From: Clytia hemisphaerica
Taxonomy: Eukaryota > Cnidaria > Hydrozoa > Leptothecata > Clytiidae
Direction of reading: 5' to 3'
Assembly: GCA_902728285.1 (NCBI GenBank)
Contig: CACVBU010001169.1
Location: forward strand, 448,598-512,597
Length of the DNA: 64,000 nt
The notes under the pieces are model-generated. The model did no database searches. It saw only the letters and a program-made list of their open reading frames with translations, and was not told where the DNA came from. Shown piece after piece: positions 45,101 through 59,282 of the stretch. The first letter of the stretch is position 1. The number at the start of each line of letters is the position of its first letter. The position numbers and the translations under genes were made by a program.

Positions 45101-47084
45101 TTTCTATATCAGAAGCCATTATTTTCTAAAAATAAAGTCTTTTCGAAACCAATAAACTAAAAATAAAAGTGATTTAAGGTAGAATTTTCACTCATAAAAC
45201 TTTATGAAAACTTGAGCAAAGACTATAAGATATGGCAGAATGTTGAAAAAGGTTTATAAAAGAAAATCATTACAAAATATCTTTGGTTTGAAAGTCTCTT
45301 GACCACTAAAGCAAAGAAAATGTTCAAGAAAGTATGAATCAACCTCCTCGCGAATTTTACTCACGGCAGACATCCTCCCATTACTTTTTTTTTTTTTCCT
45401 TCTAATTTTGAGTGTTGCTAGTAACGGCTTGTCACTGTGCCGGGTGTATACTCGAAAAAGTCCCTACAGCTAGTTACCAGGCCCTTTTACGGAATGTGGC
45501 TAATAAAAGAGAAAGATTATTATTAAAAACTTCTTTTAAAACTAGAAGAAATTATTACTCGAAAAAAATTCGCATTTAGCCTAAAAATACGAGGTTTCGT
45601 TGGACAGAATAACTTTACTTTAGTTCTTTGATTTTTGCTATCAAGGATTGGTAATCAAAGGAGGCCGATCTGAAAGAAATTTCTAAAGAGTTTTATGACT
45701 TGTCTGGCTATTACAGAAAAGTTGTTACTCCATCTAACTTTTATTACCTCTATGTTTTATCGAACTTTATTGAGTCAAAAAAGCTTACAGCCTCCTCTGG
45801 GTTCCATTTTGCCTTATCTGGTACCGAATGTGGAAATTCGATTCAATCCTATTTTGACACATTTTTTATTTGTCTATAGATGCGAAAAAAGGACTAGGAT
45901 CGAAAAAAGGTTGGTAGCAACTAAAAAATGAACATAGAAAATATTTATAAGACCTTCAGATATGATATGTAAGAAAGACATCAAAAATTTCTTTATAACG
46001 TCATTTAATATTTTTTTCTTTCGTCCGTTATGGTATGGTAGTGTTATGCACAAAAATAATGATACACAAATATAATGATTATGATCTGCATCGCACTGCA
46101 CTGAGATTGGCATGGCACGAAACATCCTCTAAGTGGCTCACTAATACTAAAGCCAAGCTACCTTCAAACTAGACTCTGTTACATTACTGTTCGTTTGAAA
46201 AATCTGTGCTTTCAAAGGATTCATAAATTCATGTTTAAAAGTCTAGATGTCTTAGGCGGTGGACACTTTTATGTGCACGTGTCTCTTTCGAGAGACGTTG
46301 ATCCTTAGAGGGATATTCCTAATATATGGAATTTTTTTTCTTAATTTCTATGCTCAATCTCCGGCTGTGATTCAAGAACTGTCATTTTGTTGAGGTTACG
46401 CATGAAAGTCCCGTACCGTCATAAGGCTTTCTCAGAAGGAACCAAGTCACTACGATCTGAAAAACATCATATAACTGATAATAGTGTCGAGAATAGGCCA
46501 GTGCTTTGGTATAACGCCAATCATATGAGTATAAAAATAAAACATTGCATAAAAAGTGCATAATAATTAAAAACATGACGACAAGTGAAATAACGCACGG
46601 CTAAAAGAATGCCCCTAGGTAAGGAAAGATTCCAAAGTGATGGATAATTTGCGATGTTTTGTTCATTTGAAAAACAATGGAGCAATATTGTAATATTTTA
46701 AGAGTAGACGCTATTGGTGATTCTTTTGGAGATGCGTATTTCAAATTACGATCGTGCGTGATATTGTTAACTTATTACTAACTAATAATTATCTAACATA
46801 TTAAAAACAATAAAATAATAACTTAAAAAAATAAGTGAAAGTTAAAAAATAACAAGCAACAAAAGTTACATATCGCGGTATAATAAAATATTTACAGTGT
46901 TTATAGACAAACAAACAAAATATATTGGATATACATACTTTTTTTCAGCCCTAAATAGAATATTTTATCTTCTTGAAAATAATAAAAAAATTAGCTTGAA
47001 CAACTCTTTGAGACGTTCAAAAAACATCTACTTGACGTTCCCAGTAAAACCCTTCACTTCATAAAAATATTCATAGAATACAGA
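45101..47084. other. Non-coding, including 3' flank of the LRP gene
   Basis: AT-rich, with no exon recognised on either strand. Short open frames lack splice context. The part just left of 47085 is expected to be 3' UTR of the minus-strand receptor gene. Confidence 0.45.
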
Positions 47085-50000
47085 TCAACGCGGCGGTTCC
47101 ATTAAAATATCGTTTTCCAAAGCTTCTTCTTCCACAAAATCTTCAAAATTGTTCATATCCGGCGGAAACTCAACTGGCGACGACGGCCCTCCTGGAGAAG
47201 GGGGTGGTCCGTATTCATTATAATAATTGCCGGTCATATCATTCTCGTTAACAAACGGTAATTCATCTTTATGTCTTACCGTTACTATACTGGTCTCAGA
47301 AGAACAACGAGATATACCACTTGCCAGAGACGGTAGTAGCGGCCTTGAAGAGCCAGGGCGTAAATGTCTAGGTAAAGTCCTGCTTGTGTATGCCGATTCC
47401 TCTGATACCATACTCGGCGGATGATAAGAAGAGGGCGGTTTCAGGCGACCGCCCATCGGTAAATAAATGTCTGAAGTTGAACAGTAAGAGCATTCTGAAC
47501 AGGGAGGTACGGACGGTCTATGATTTGTACTTTGAGAGAAGCCGCTCATGGCTGAATGATCGTCACAAGAACATGAACGACTGTCCGCGCGGCTCGTTTT
47601 ACGCCGACGACGGTCATATAAATCGTTCGTACGCGTGTAAGGTCTATGAGGTTCATTATCCTGACACACAGAAACACTGTCCATCGCCGATACCAAACAC
47701 GAGTCTACTTCACTCGGACAATAAATAGGCGTGGCAGGGGGTGCTGGAATATAACCTAAAGTTAGTTTACTGATCTCACTGATGACGTCATCATCCTCCT
47801 CATCAGTAATGACGTCATCAGGATGCGTGTATTCGTTGATTGATGCTAACGAAATTCCGTCCGACGAGGCGATCGTCGGAGGAGGGTTGTAAGGAGGAGC
47901 GACGTTCGTGTCTGTAACGTTTGTTGAGGATCCGGTGACGTATCGCATGCTGAAGCTGGGTTGTTTCGTGATCCGTTGCTGCAATCGAGATAAGTCACTA
48001 CTTGAAGCGTACGAGTCGGTGAACACCGAATCAGTGATAAGACCGGACGAATTCTCCTGAAGTTGTTTTTGTGTCAAAATATTCACCGTTTCTTTATTGG
48101 AATGTGTGACCTTGAAAGATGCTGCTTCGCGAAGCAGGTTTTCCGTTTTGGCGCTGTTTAGCATGGCAGCTTTCTTTTGACGCAGGCGACAAGCAAAGTA
48201 TAAAGCACAGATAAACACAAAAGAGGTCAAGATAGCTCCTGAAACGATGCCTGCAGTGTATTCCGTATAAATGCTTGTCCGGTGTTCAGTGATGTACATA
48301 ATGGGTTCCGTTGTAGTTGGGATGGTGGTGGTGGAAGGCGGAACTGTAATGAAAAGAAAAGAAAGAGAATATTTCATTTACATGTCTTCATACTACAGCT
48401 CTGGTAACGAATTGTATGCTTTGGCTAATTTCATCATTTATGTTTTAAATAATAATTCCTTATCCTTTGTTAATTAAGACCATGTTCACACGTCACTGTT
48501 CCGTTTCGTTCCGGTACAATTTTCGTTACGGATCGAGTGTGTTCATATTGGTTTCGGACGAAGAAAACGGAGCAGTTCCGTTCCGATGAAAAAAGTGGAG
48601 CGAAACTGTTTCGATATGTTTTGCTTTGTAACGTCTTCTTTTTTGACGTTCACACTTGTTCCGGAACTGTTTCGGAACGGAACGGAACCGTTACGTCTGA
48701 ACATGGTCTAAGGAGAAGAGTGGATGAAGGAGCAAACCATTCATTGTTTACAATTAATAGCAGTCCTTAGGTTGGTCAGGTTCAAAAAAATATCACTCTT
48801 TTGACCTGGTGGTGTAGGACAATTTTGTTCGTCTTCACCATGCAGACAATTTTTCTTTCCATCGCAAATTCGACTTTGGTGAACAACACATGAGCCAGTG
48901 AAACATTGGAAATTCACTCCAACACAAAGAGCTATGGACAAAAAGGAAAAAGATAAATGATATCAGCTTATACGGCAACTTGGTGTGAAACAATATCATT
49001 TATAATTAGTAAAATGTGTTGAATTGGGAAGGGAAAGGTTTTTCGTTTTCTATACAGTTTTTTGGAGAGCTTTTAGGTGATACAAATGGTTTAGAGCTTA
49101 ATTGAGTATGAAGTTTTCATAAAGAAATGACCGTTATGATTAAATCTAGGTTTTGAATGGTTGGCCTAAATATAAGGGTGACCCTCAAAGTTATCACCGC
49201 CCTTCCAATTTATCAATAGGGTATAGGAGCAACGTTTCCAAATTTGATGTTTTGTACCAGATCTGCACGTTTTTAATGATATTTTCACAAATCAGGCCTA
49301 CTATTTCCCTCCTTCATAAAAAGCTGACTCACAGCAATCAAGATTTTCATCGAAGCATGGTTTCAGTTCACTACAGGTGGCGTTCTTTTGACATCGTCCG
49401 TTGCATCTGACGAAACAATCCGCCTCTCTCAATTCTGTCAAAAGTGAAGGAAATGATCACGGTATTAGCAGCAGGGGCGAGAAAATCTCTTATCTAAAAC
49501 GAGCGGTCGTGCTGCACAGCAACCAAATCTTTTGTCCCAGAGTAATGGTAGTACTAAGTGACAAGGAACGGGGGTAAAGATTTTCCAAAAATCAGTTAGT
49601 AAGCATAGGGGGGGGGCAAACAGTTACTCTGAAGTAATTAATAATGAAAAATGAATATTTTTGAGCGAAAACACAAACGAGAAGATGAGCAGAGACAATA
49701 CCTTGACATCTCTTCTTGTCTTTGTCTACAAAACCGTAACCAAGGGGACAACCGCATTTGCTTAGCAACGGTGTCATGGAAACAGAATAACAAAGATGGC
49801 TGCAACCACCATTGTTAATGTTACAAGGATGCAGTTCTGAATAAAAAATTCAATAGACGTCTTCATTAACAGGAATAACAATTATAAGCATAACAAGAAT
49901 AGGATTTGCACTTGAAATGATCAGATCAATAAAGGTTATATTCATCACCCATTCTCTGTGTTAACACATTTTCGCTGCCAACTAAGAATATACTGGGCAT

Positions 50001-53000
50001 AGAGGAGTAAACTGAGACCACGGGAGCCTCTCAAAGTTAAAGTTGAGGATTGAAAAAGTAAAATTTTCGATTTCTGAAAAGGGTTAATTACTCAATGCTC
50101 AAACGACACAACGTGTGACCACTACGTCCACATGCCCTCACCATGAAAACGAAGAACAAGGAAACATACCATTGAAGCGGTCCTGTTGCACAGCAACCAA
50201 ATCTTTCGTCCCAGAGTAGTCCCAATCTTTATTGGAATAAATAGGTGCCATTCCTTTGTCGGGCGTTGGGAGAAGGGTCCGCCATTTCAGATATTCATCC
50301 CGCCCGTTCGCCTTTCCTCGGTCAATCCAAAACATGGTATCGTCCAACACAGCTACGTTTAACACTTCCACTTGCTCCGGGTTCAGCTCGAAACTCATCT
50401 TCAAATCCGTACCTATGAAGAAATAACATCAACCATGAGTAAATGTCTTACGGTTTTCGTGCAGACCTAATGGTTTGATATTACACCATATGCAACACTG
50501 CAATGTCTTCTGGCATTACCTCACTTTCACAACAACAGCTGATTGGCTTCAAGTAAGGTTATGGGTAAAGAAACCGTATTAAAACTTAAACGATTTACAT
50601 ACCATGACACGAAGGATGTCTAGAGTTTCAGCCAACTGACTTTTAATAAAGTTGTTTGTCAATGAATTCAAAATCAAAGCTTTAAGTCGGAGTTCCTGTA
50701 CACTGAAGTCTCACCTTTTAAAGATATGGTATTGATGTGAATTTTTTCCCTTGAGTGTAGCCAATAGACACGCTCCTTGCTTGCATCTACGGTGATGTCA
50801 TATCGAAAGAGGTTGGTGAAGTTGACCAGCATTCGATGGTTTGTTCCATCCATTGAAATGATTTCTAACGTGTTGAAAGGTTCCGTGGGGTTGACTGAAC
50901 GCGATCGCTCGTTGAAAAACACCATCAGTCTGCAATGTTGAGAAGTAAAAGTCAGTTTAGTACACGAAATGTTGTGAACCTTAAATTGATTGATTAGCGG
51001 ACCCGCTAATCAATTTTTTCGAAAATCTTCCACCCAGGACATTTATTTTTATTCCAAACCCCTCCTCCCCCCACCCCGCTTATCAAATTTTGGGAAAGCT
51101 TTTGAAAGTTCCCTCTTTTGCCCTAATTCTGCTGTTTTAGCCTCCTTTTCAAAAATTTTCCACCCAGGACATTTCTATTCCAACCCCCCACCGCTAATCA
51201 AGTTTTGAGATTTTTTCCAACCCCCCTCGCTTATTCCAACCCCCCCGGTTATCAGGTACCCGAGAGTATTCTTAAAAAGTTTCTGAGAAGTATAAGTAGG
51301 ATTGCAAAACTTTTGCATTTCCAGCTTTCTTCCTTCCTCTTTACAACGGAAAAAGACCACGCCTCTGGGTAGTAGCTTCAATCTTTTACGTGGTCATGTA
51401 AAGGTCTTAGGGTGTTGCCTACGCATTTATTTGACCGCACGGAAAAAACAGCGCAAAGATTTCAAAATTGCACCAGGAATATTTTGCCGGGTGTTAGAAA
51501 GTTTAGAAATCCTACGGTACTATTATTATAATATACATATTCAGAGTTACAGAGCTGTACAGAGATCCGAGCTTTGAAATGGTGAAATTATTACTTAAAA
51601 TCACTCACCCTCTTTCAGGTACTGCTATCAACTTGGTCGGATAAAAATTAGAATTTTGAAAAACGATTCCACAACGTGCAGAAGCGTTCAACGTCCAATC
51701 GGCATCCAATCGAACGTATGAAATGGCAGGATTGGTGTCGTTGGACCAATACAAAGTATTTGACAAGAAATCGATTGTGAATTTCACTGGTCTTGCGTAG
51801 GGATCGCACAGATCCAATGGACGAATTTCACCTTTCGAAGACTGATAAAATATTCCATTCTGATTATAATCGATCCAATAGATGGTTTGTGTTTTCAAGT
51901 TGTATCGAGCCATACCGATGTCGGGGTGAACTGACTTTAAATTGACTGCAATGTTGGACTTGTCGGCGAGAGAGTAACGAACGATGCTGTTCTTCTGGCT
52001 GACCAGAAGGAATGTCTTGGGGCCTGGGTCGAGATAAGAAAGAAATACAAGTTATAATCACTGAAGGTTGCTCCTGAAAATCAGAGAAATGAAGATGAAT
52101 CATATTGCACATGAAAGTAATGAATGTTCTCAAATGCATGCTTGTAAGTAGATTTTAAAATCTAGGTTTTTGTCAAAGAAACTTCGTTTGAGTATATAAT
52201 ATCTGTTCACCTAAGCAAGTAGTGTTGTCATTCACGTTGAGGGTGAAGTGCGATTGACATCCACAGGTTCGTGACGTCATATTGGATGGGAAACACAATT
52301 GTTCGCATCCACCATTGTCGTATGTGCATACATTCGTACCTACAAGAAAAATTATATTTGGCGTAATAAGAAAATGAAATTTATTCCTTTAACTTTGATT
52401 CAAATTCTTAGTCTAAAAAAACGGCACTTTCCCGGCATTATTTTATCAAAAGATACTTTACTGTATGCAACAAACATGGACGACAAGAGAAATGATTATC
52501 CTAACAAAACACACATCATCCACACATTCGACTCACCTTTTTGAAGACTGCTATGGTATACCGAAATATCGTGACAAAGATTAGAAAAAGTGATTTTGGT
52601 GTTGATGGTCTTCTTGATCCCAGTCTCTTTGTGGATGGAAGCGACGGTGGGTTTCAAGAGGACAGGTTCAATCTCGCAGAGGTACAGGTGGTCTTTGAAT
52701 AGGACTAGTCCACCACCGGTTGAAGTTGCTTTTGTACTGTAAATGGTTTTGTTTTGAGAACCATCCCATAATACAGTAGCGATAAATTTCTCCGTCAACC
52801 AATAAACACGATTCGTCGCAACATCCACTGCCAATCCGAACGGTTTTTCTTTGAACGTGCTCAAAGGTTGTGGCGATGAACCATCTAATTGTGCTCGGTA
52901 CACACTGTACGTCTCTCCTTTGTTCGATTGTAACCAATACATTTGCCTATTATGTGAAAAGGAATGCTTTAGTTAACACCAGAGCGCCTTGGAGAAATTC

Positions 53001-56000
53001 AAGGGTAGATTTTTCGTTTCAGCGCAGTGAATCTATGTCCACATAATAATACATCGGATGAAATAGTTCTTCGTTCCACCCTATTGTACATGCTTCAATA
53101 CAGGTCTAAAAGTAATCAAGAGGTAGTCAATGAAGAACGAACGAACGAGAGAACTTACCCTATAGTCGGGTCAATAGCTATTTTAGTGATCATCCCACCG
53201 ATATCATTAACAACAATTCGTTTATAACTTCCATCCAATCTAGAAACTTCTATCCTTCGCAGCTTCTGTTGGGACCAGTATACATTCTTGCTCAGCCAAT
53301 CAACTGCGATGCCACCTATATGACTTGAAAATCCTGTCTGGATAACATCTTTGACTGCACTACCGTTCAATGGAGCACTTCGAATGGCGCTGGAGGCTGG
53401 ATTACCGTCTTCGGACTCTTCCACCCATAACACACGTTTCATTTGAGAGAGTGTGGCAATGTGTGTGATACCAATATCTAGAACCTTAGGCGTTGGTGAA
53501 GTTTCTGGCGAATCCATCCAGATCATGTTTATGGAGGTGTGCGTCGAACAAAGCAAGTAGCCGTCAATTGCTAAGATGAGAAATGGTTTAAAAGAATGAG
53601 TAGTTGAGTTATTTGAATAGGCTACTTTTGAAGATATACAGGAAGTCATGTAGACATAGTAGTTTGATGTATGAAGACTAACACAATATCAAGAATCTTC
53701 AAGTTTTAACCGTTCATGAGAATCGAGAGAAAGTTTTTAAAAAAGAATTTTCCTTCTCATAAATTCACACAAATCTAAACATAAATCGAAATCCAACGAT
53801 TTGTTGCTTTTTTTTCCCTCTGAAAGAACATTTAGATAAACCGATGGAAATTTTTAAAAAGCAGAAAGAATCTAAATAAAGGGTAGCATACCATTACAGT
53901 CTTTTTTGTTTCCACGAAGATAATAGCCAGGTGGGCAGGAGCAATAAGCTCCATGACTTGGTTTGTAAAAGCAGAGATGACTACAGTCAAAATTATTCTT
54001 CCCACATGGATTGTCACCGTATTTGAGATTGGTGTCCACAGCTTTGATACCTTTGATGTCTGGCACATTGTAAATCGTCTGAAAAGATCAGAGCAGAAAT
54101 TCTTCTTGAAATGAAAGATTAGCGAAAACTATTAATCATTACAGCGAAGAAAACATCATGTTTCCTCGTAAAAAGCACACCTAGGAAGGTCGCTCCTCAT
54201 AAGCAAAATCAAAATGTTTAGTCAACAATATAAATATTTTTGAAAAAAAAACTGACTTCTTCTTGTAGTTTTGTGTTGACATCCCATTGGTAGAGAGTGC
54301 GTTGTTGTCGATCAGTCCAATAAATCACATCACCGAGGATGGAGATGCCAAAACCGTGAGGACTTCCCACCTCCAGTTTATATCTCTTCTTCTCAGTCAA
54401 ACTATAATACTCAATCTTGCTTGTACCACCATCAATCCAATATAAAAATCTTCGTTTGTAGTCCAGAGCAACACCATTTGGCCATTTGATGTCTTGAGAG
54501 ACTAACGTTGTACGATTGGTACCATCTAAATTCGCAGATTCAATTTTGGGATTTTCTTCACCCCAATCACTCCAGTACAAGCGCCTGTGAGGAAAGATTC
54601 GAGAATGAATACATTTGAAGGATAAGGGTTACTAGAAATAATAGATTTCTTGATGGGAACATTTTTTACAAAAAAACAACAATCTTCTGAGGTCCAATTA
54701 CTTTTGATCTAGGCTGTTCCTGTACCCTTTACAAGGCATCCCGAGCCCAAATAAAAGAATTCTATATACAACAAATATTTCATTAACTAAACTATGATAA
54801 AATATCACAAGAACAAAGAAAAACTCACCCATCTCCCGGGTCGACAACAATATCTCGCGGTTCTTCTAAATCTTCAGAAATGATCACTTTGCTTGAAGAA
54901 CCATTCAATCGCGATACATAAATCTTCTTGTATTCAGGACAAGTCCAGTAAAGATTTCGTGCGATCCAATCAATAGCCAAGTGATCTGGTTTTGTATAAC
55001 CTTTGGGTATCACTGTCTCCACAACTGAAAATTGATTAAATTATTTCTGTTGCATATAAATAATTAGCGGAGGGAAAAACATACTGAGTGAAACCTCCTT
55101 GTTGTGCTTGAAGTTAAATGAAAGTTTTTTATTCAATATAAATTTTGAAGCAGAAGTTAATAGCTTAAATAGATAAAAATCACTTTTTAAATAGTGTGAA
55201 AATTATAATAGATAAAGATTTTGAAAAAGTTTTGAATGCTCTTTCTATTAATGACATATTGTTTAAAGGAAAGTGGAGGAGAGGAGGTAGGAGAACAAAC
55301 CTGAGCCATTAACAAATGTTCGGAGAATGACACCATAGCTGAGGTCGTCAGTCCAGTATATCATTTTATCGACCGGGTCATAGTCAACAGCTTTCATATT
55401 CTTATAAACTTCGACAGGGAGAATGGAATCCACTTTGTTTTGAACATCCAACGATACCACTCTCAAATCCAGCCGTGTCGCAAATACAAGAAATTTGGAG
55501 AAAGCTTTAAATTGGAAAAAACATATAAGCATTTATTAAAGGATAGTTCATTACATGAGCCATTATAGCAGATGATAGATGTTATTTTTGTTTCACTTAA
55601 CTTTGTAAAGCATGATAATAAGAAGAAAGACAGAAAGTATTTTTTCAATATCTATCATTTTACTAGTAATTTCGAAACTCACTGTGTTATTAAATTGTGT
55701 TAAAAGAAACAAATGCTTTCTAGACAAAGTTTCAAGGTTAGGTGTCTAAAAAACAAAAAACTCCGAATATCAGAGTAAAATTTAACAAAAAATTGGATAT
55801 CTTGGCAAGTTTTTTTTACTACCCTTGCCATATCTCAGGGGTTAAAAATTCAAAAATCGCAGTTATTACAACAAAACTGCTTTTGACAAAATTAAATGGT
55901 GGGTCACCAATAAAGATGAGATGAGATGACTAGAAGAGAAAATGGAGACTCACATGTAGAGCATGATGCGCCATCTTCCAATAACTTGTATCCAGTGGGA

Positions 56001-58415
56001 CAAGCACAAGCATATCTTTTCTTCTCTTCCAAAGGTTTCAGTAAACACAATTGACTGCATCCTCCTTTCTTATATCGACATGGTGATTGTACTGGTGGAA
56101 GGAAAGAGTGATAAAGAGACTTCAGGGAAAGAAATTTTAGCAGATGAGTAAGTAAGTCTGCTACTGCAGTCGGAGGTAACCTGAATGCTCCTCTTTCGAT
56201 AGCTATCTACCCGAAGGTAGGGGAGGGCACCACTCTTTCTCCTTGGATTGCTCCACTTACCCTTGATCCTTCTCTTAATTGCTGAGCATCAAGCAGAGAG
56301 GCATCAAGTACCATTTTGGGAATCTTTGGTATGACCCAGCTGGGGGTTGAACCCACAACCTTGCAAACCGTAGCCACATTTTCTACCACTGCATTACGGT
56401 CGCTTGGTTTTGTTGACCAAGTGTAAAATCTGACTTATTTTACTGTACTTCCATCAACCTGGCGAGTATTTGAAAATTATTTTTCAAGATGTTTTGAAGG
56501 ATTTTCATCATGTGAAGAGTGGGTTTTAATAATTTTTCCCAAGAATCAACTTTCAAAATCAGCTTTTTAGAATTATTCTGGGCAATAACTCTCCAAAAAT
56601 CTGCAGTTTACTATCAATTTCCTTTTTGTATATCATTTCGATAAGAAATTCTTACAATGTACAGATTGTGATACTTACTAGATTCTTGAGAGCCTTTTCC
56701 GAAAGGTTTAGCAGCAGAGTAAAAAGGTAACCCTTTAATAATCATTGAACAGTTGAACCAATCTTGAGTTGTTTCCAAAACTGTACGATTACATCGAAAT
56801 ATTCCAGCTTCCACGTTATCTTGATTACTGCCTGATGAAGTCAAAAAAACTTCTTCCTTGAATACAGCCAATGAACTGATAGCACCCCAAATGTTCCTTG
56901 GGATTTCCATTATAACTTCGCGACCTGTTCCATCCATATTAATCATTTCAATTTTGCCTTCCCAAACATCAGCCCAGTAAATCAAATCATCCAAAGGGTC
57001 CACAGATATTGAAGAAAGTAGACCAATGTCTGAATTTACAACAACCATGTTATTCGATCCATCCATGTTTGCTCTCTCAATTTTCTTATCATCCCCTGCA
57101 TCAGCGAAGAATAGGTACCTACAAAATTAAAGCAACAACACATTGAGTTCATCAGGAATATAATCAGGTTTTCAAATAGTTTTCTATAAAATATTTAATA
57201 AAAATTACCATTTTATATCACTATGCAAAAAAAAGGAAAAAAATACCAAGCCAATCTCAAGAAATGGCAAACGAACAGGTGAATGAACAAACATCAGTTA
57301 ATTTAAAGGACCTCTGTGGTAGGTTAAAAAAGCAAGTGAAGGGTGATACATGCTAAATTTAATTTAACAGTTACTACATTTGAACATCATGAATAAATTT
57401 AAGACAGGTATTATCGCTGATAACTTTGGAATAAATATTGCCAGAATATTTTTTATATTAGGCAAAACAGAATCAAAAATATGGATGGGTTTATATAATG
57501 AAAATATGACTTTCTAAATTTGTATTCAGCAAAGCAAAGTGGAAAAAATAACTTTCTAAAAAAAATCAAAAGTTTTTTTATTTGTCAGAAAAACAACTTT
57601 CTGATAGGAATTTTGATGATTTAAGGCAATTTCTTTGAATGTATCCATCCTAAATAATAATGATGGTATGTTTTAATTCAATTTTTGAAAAAATAGACAT
57701 TATAAAGCTGAATTGATACAACAATATGGAAGTGATTGTGTCAAAAACTTTGTCAAGAAAAGCCAATTAATATGACAAAATAATTGTTTTCTAAGATTAT
57801 TTTGAAAGTTTGAATGCTTACCCATGTCTTGGTGAAACACGTATCCCTCTAAGAGTTGCTATTTTTCGTTGAAAGAGAACTTTCAGCATTGACCCATCAT
57901 TATTGATAACTGATATTCTGTTTCGGTTGTCCGTAAAATAGATTTTCTTTGTCACCCAGTCCACAGCTAGATGATGAATCTCATTGGCAGACTTTAACAA
58001 GAGCTAAATTTGATAAAAAGTTTTGGTAAAAAAACAGCCTGAAAAAGTTGTACATTTACAGCTCCACAGATGAAAAGTACTGCAACAACCCTAATAATGT
58101 TTTTTTGCCTTTCATAGAAAATGAATCAGTCTTTCTTCAAATTAAACACTTGAAACAATTCTGCAAGCCAAAAGACAAATTTAAAAATTGCTTGGTCACT
58201 ATTTTTTGCTACCTTTGTGTCTTTAGTGATGATATTGAGTGAGTAGATATAGGTCGAGTCAGTGATGAAGTATATTGTCTGCATCTCAAAATCATAATCA
58301 AAGTCATTAAGCAGCTTCAGTTGTGGACTGATTGGTATGATATCATCTGATGAGCTGTCATCATATTTTTGGACAAACTCATCCGTCATAAACAAAATGG
58401 CATTACTTTTGCAGG
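47085..58415 (-). CDS. LRP5/6-like Wnt co-receptor (signal-peptide exon missing)
   Basis: Eighteen minus-strand exons: 58213-58415, 57822-58003, 56679-57118, 55954-56091, 55301-55504, 54829-55024, 54257-54584, 53892-54078, 53159-53570, 52537-52946, 52211-52339, 51609-52023, 50715-50929, 50170-50412, 49702-49836, 49333-49434, 48806-48931 and 47085-48343. Phases close throughout, giving about 1773 residues. Four YWTD beta-propellers (about 1-275, 321-564, 626-900, 943-1234) are each followed by an EGF module. Two LDLa modules (1279-1355), a TM segment (about 1386-1408) and a tail of about 365 residues follow. This order is diagnostic of LRP5/6, which binds Wnt and Dickkopf outside and Axin/GSK3 through PPPSPxS/T motifs inside. 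The tail has one exact PPPSP (YGPPPSPGG) and degenerate relatives (NPPPTI, PAPPATPIY, PPSSYHPPS). The first LDLa is reduced, and only two are seen where vertebrates have three. No signal-peptide exon was found before the window ends. Confidence 0.93.
48476..48711. mobile_element. MITE in the last LRP intron, 236 bp
   Basis: Ends AAGACCATGTTCACACGT and its inverted relative ACGTCTGAACATGGTCT. The inner parts of both arms are built of GTTCCG/CGGAAC words. No coding capacity. The superfamily is not determined. Confidence 0.75.
50996..51268. mobile_element. TACTCTCGGGTACC-type element, copy 2 (left end lost)
   Basis: Matches 41717-41961 through CTAATCAATTTTTTCGAAAA, the duplicated CCACCCAGGACATTT block and the right end ATCAGGTACCCGAGAGTA. 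The left terminal repeat is missing. It lies in an LRP intron. Confidence 0.8.
56170..56405 (-). mobile_element. tRNA-derived SINE in LRP intron 3
   Basis: The minus-strand head reads like a tRNA: TGCAGTGGTAG (A-box region, about 56382-56392) and GGGTTCAACCC (B box, about 56343-56353). The body contains CTACCTTCGGGTAGATAGCT and matches the fragment at 2401-2500. A real tRNA is excluded because the acceptor arms do not pair. Confidence 0.8.
57120..57815. other. Long LRP intron, no further feature
   Basis: AT-rich intron between the exons at 57822 and 56679. No repeat or exon was recognised. Confidence 0.5.
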
Positions 58416-59086
58416 CTAAAAATAAAAAGGATAAAACATTGCTATTATTCCATTGTTAAGCTTGATTCAGATTGGTGTATGCAAGGATTATGTGATGATT
58501 TCATGGTGGATTTTGGAGAAGAAAAATATGACCTGAAAAGAACATTGCTTCAAAGAAACCTATGGAAAGAAAGTCTATGGACATAAGAAAATTATTTCTG
58601 AATGACTGTAAGAAATCACAAAGAAAAAAGACAACCGAGAAGACAACAAGCGATGTTGTCATCCCAGACGAAACATCAAAGCGACACTGCTGTCATTCCA
58701 GAAAAGGAAGCAAGTGATGTTATCATTCTAGATTAGTGGAAATATCATATCTGTACAAAATTTCAAAAATATAGTGTAATTTTTAATTTCTGTCAGATTA
58801 TTTTCATAACATAGAAAAAAAAATAAAGCAAAAATAGGCAAAAATGAAAAAACCAAGGTGGATTTAATTTTCCATAATCAGCAATTCCAGAAATCTGACG
58901 TGTATTTATTTTGTGAATGAGCAATGCCAAACGATTTGTCAACAGTTGACAAAGTCTTACTGATAGGACGTCATAGGGTCCTCCAAGGTTCAGGAACCCC
59001 CAAAATTTTTAGAATTCTTAAGTAGCCCCCAAACTTTGAGTTACCCTATTTTTATTGTTAAACTCCAGTTTAAGGGTTTCTTTAAA
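58416..59086. other. Upstream of the LRP exons; first exon not found
   Basis: No ATG-led hydrophobic reading frame ending at a donor in phase 1 was seen on the minus strand. GTCATTCCAGA-like words recur around 58660-58730. A C-rich repeat fragment lies at about 58975-59050. Confidence 0.45.
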
Positions 59087-59282
59087 TCAGTGTTTTTCAT
59101 TTGTAATTGTGCGTAAATCCCATAAATCGCGATAGTCAGGTTTGATTTCCCAATCTTCCCGATTTGATTTCCAGATTTGGTTTGCGTTTGCACTCGCACT
59201 TACTGGATATACTCTTTTAAATTTCAAGTTAGATATATTAAGAAAGGCTGACCCATAACAATTACCAGAATTTGCAGCAGGG
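59087..59282. repeat. Dispersed repeat, uninterrupted copy
   Basis: Co-linear with 25370-25565 plus 25958-25985, so it supplies the empty site for the insertion at 25566-25957. A G tract at about 59280 follows it. Confidence 0.75.

Noticed and set aside
47384-47728. 114-codon plus-strand open frame
   Set aside because: It is antisense to the coding tail of the LRP5/6-like gene.
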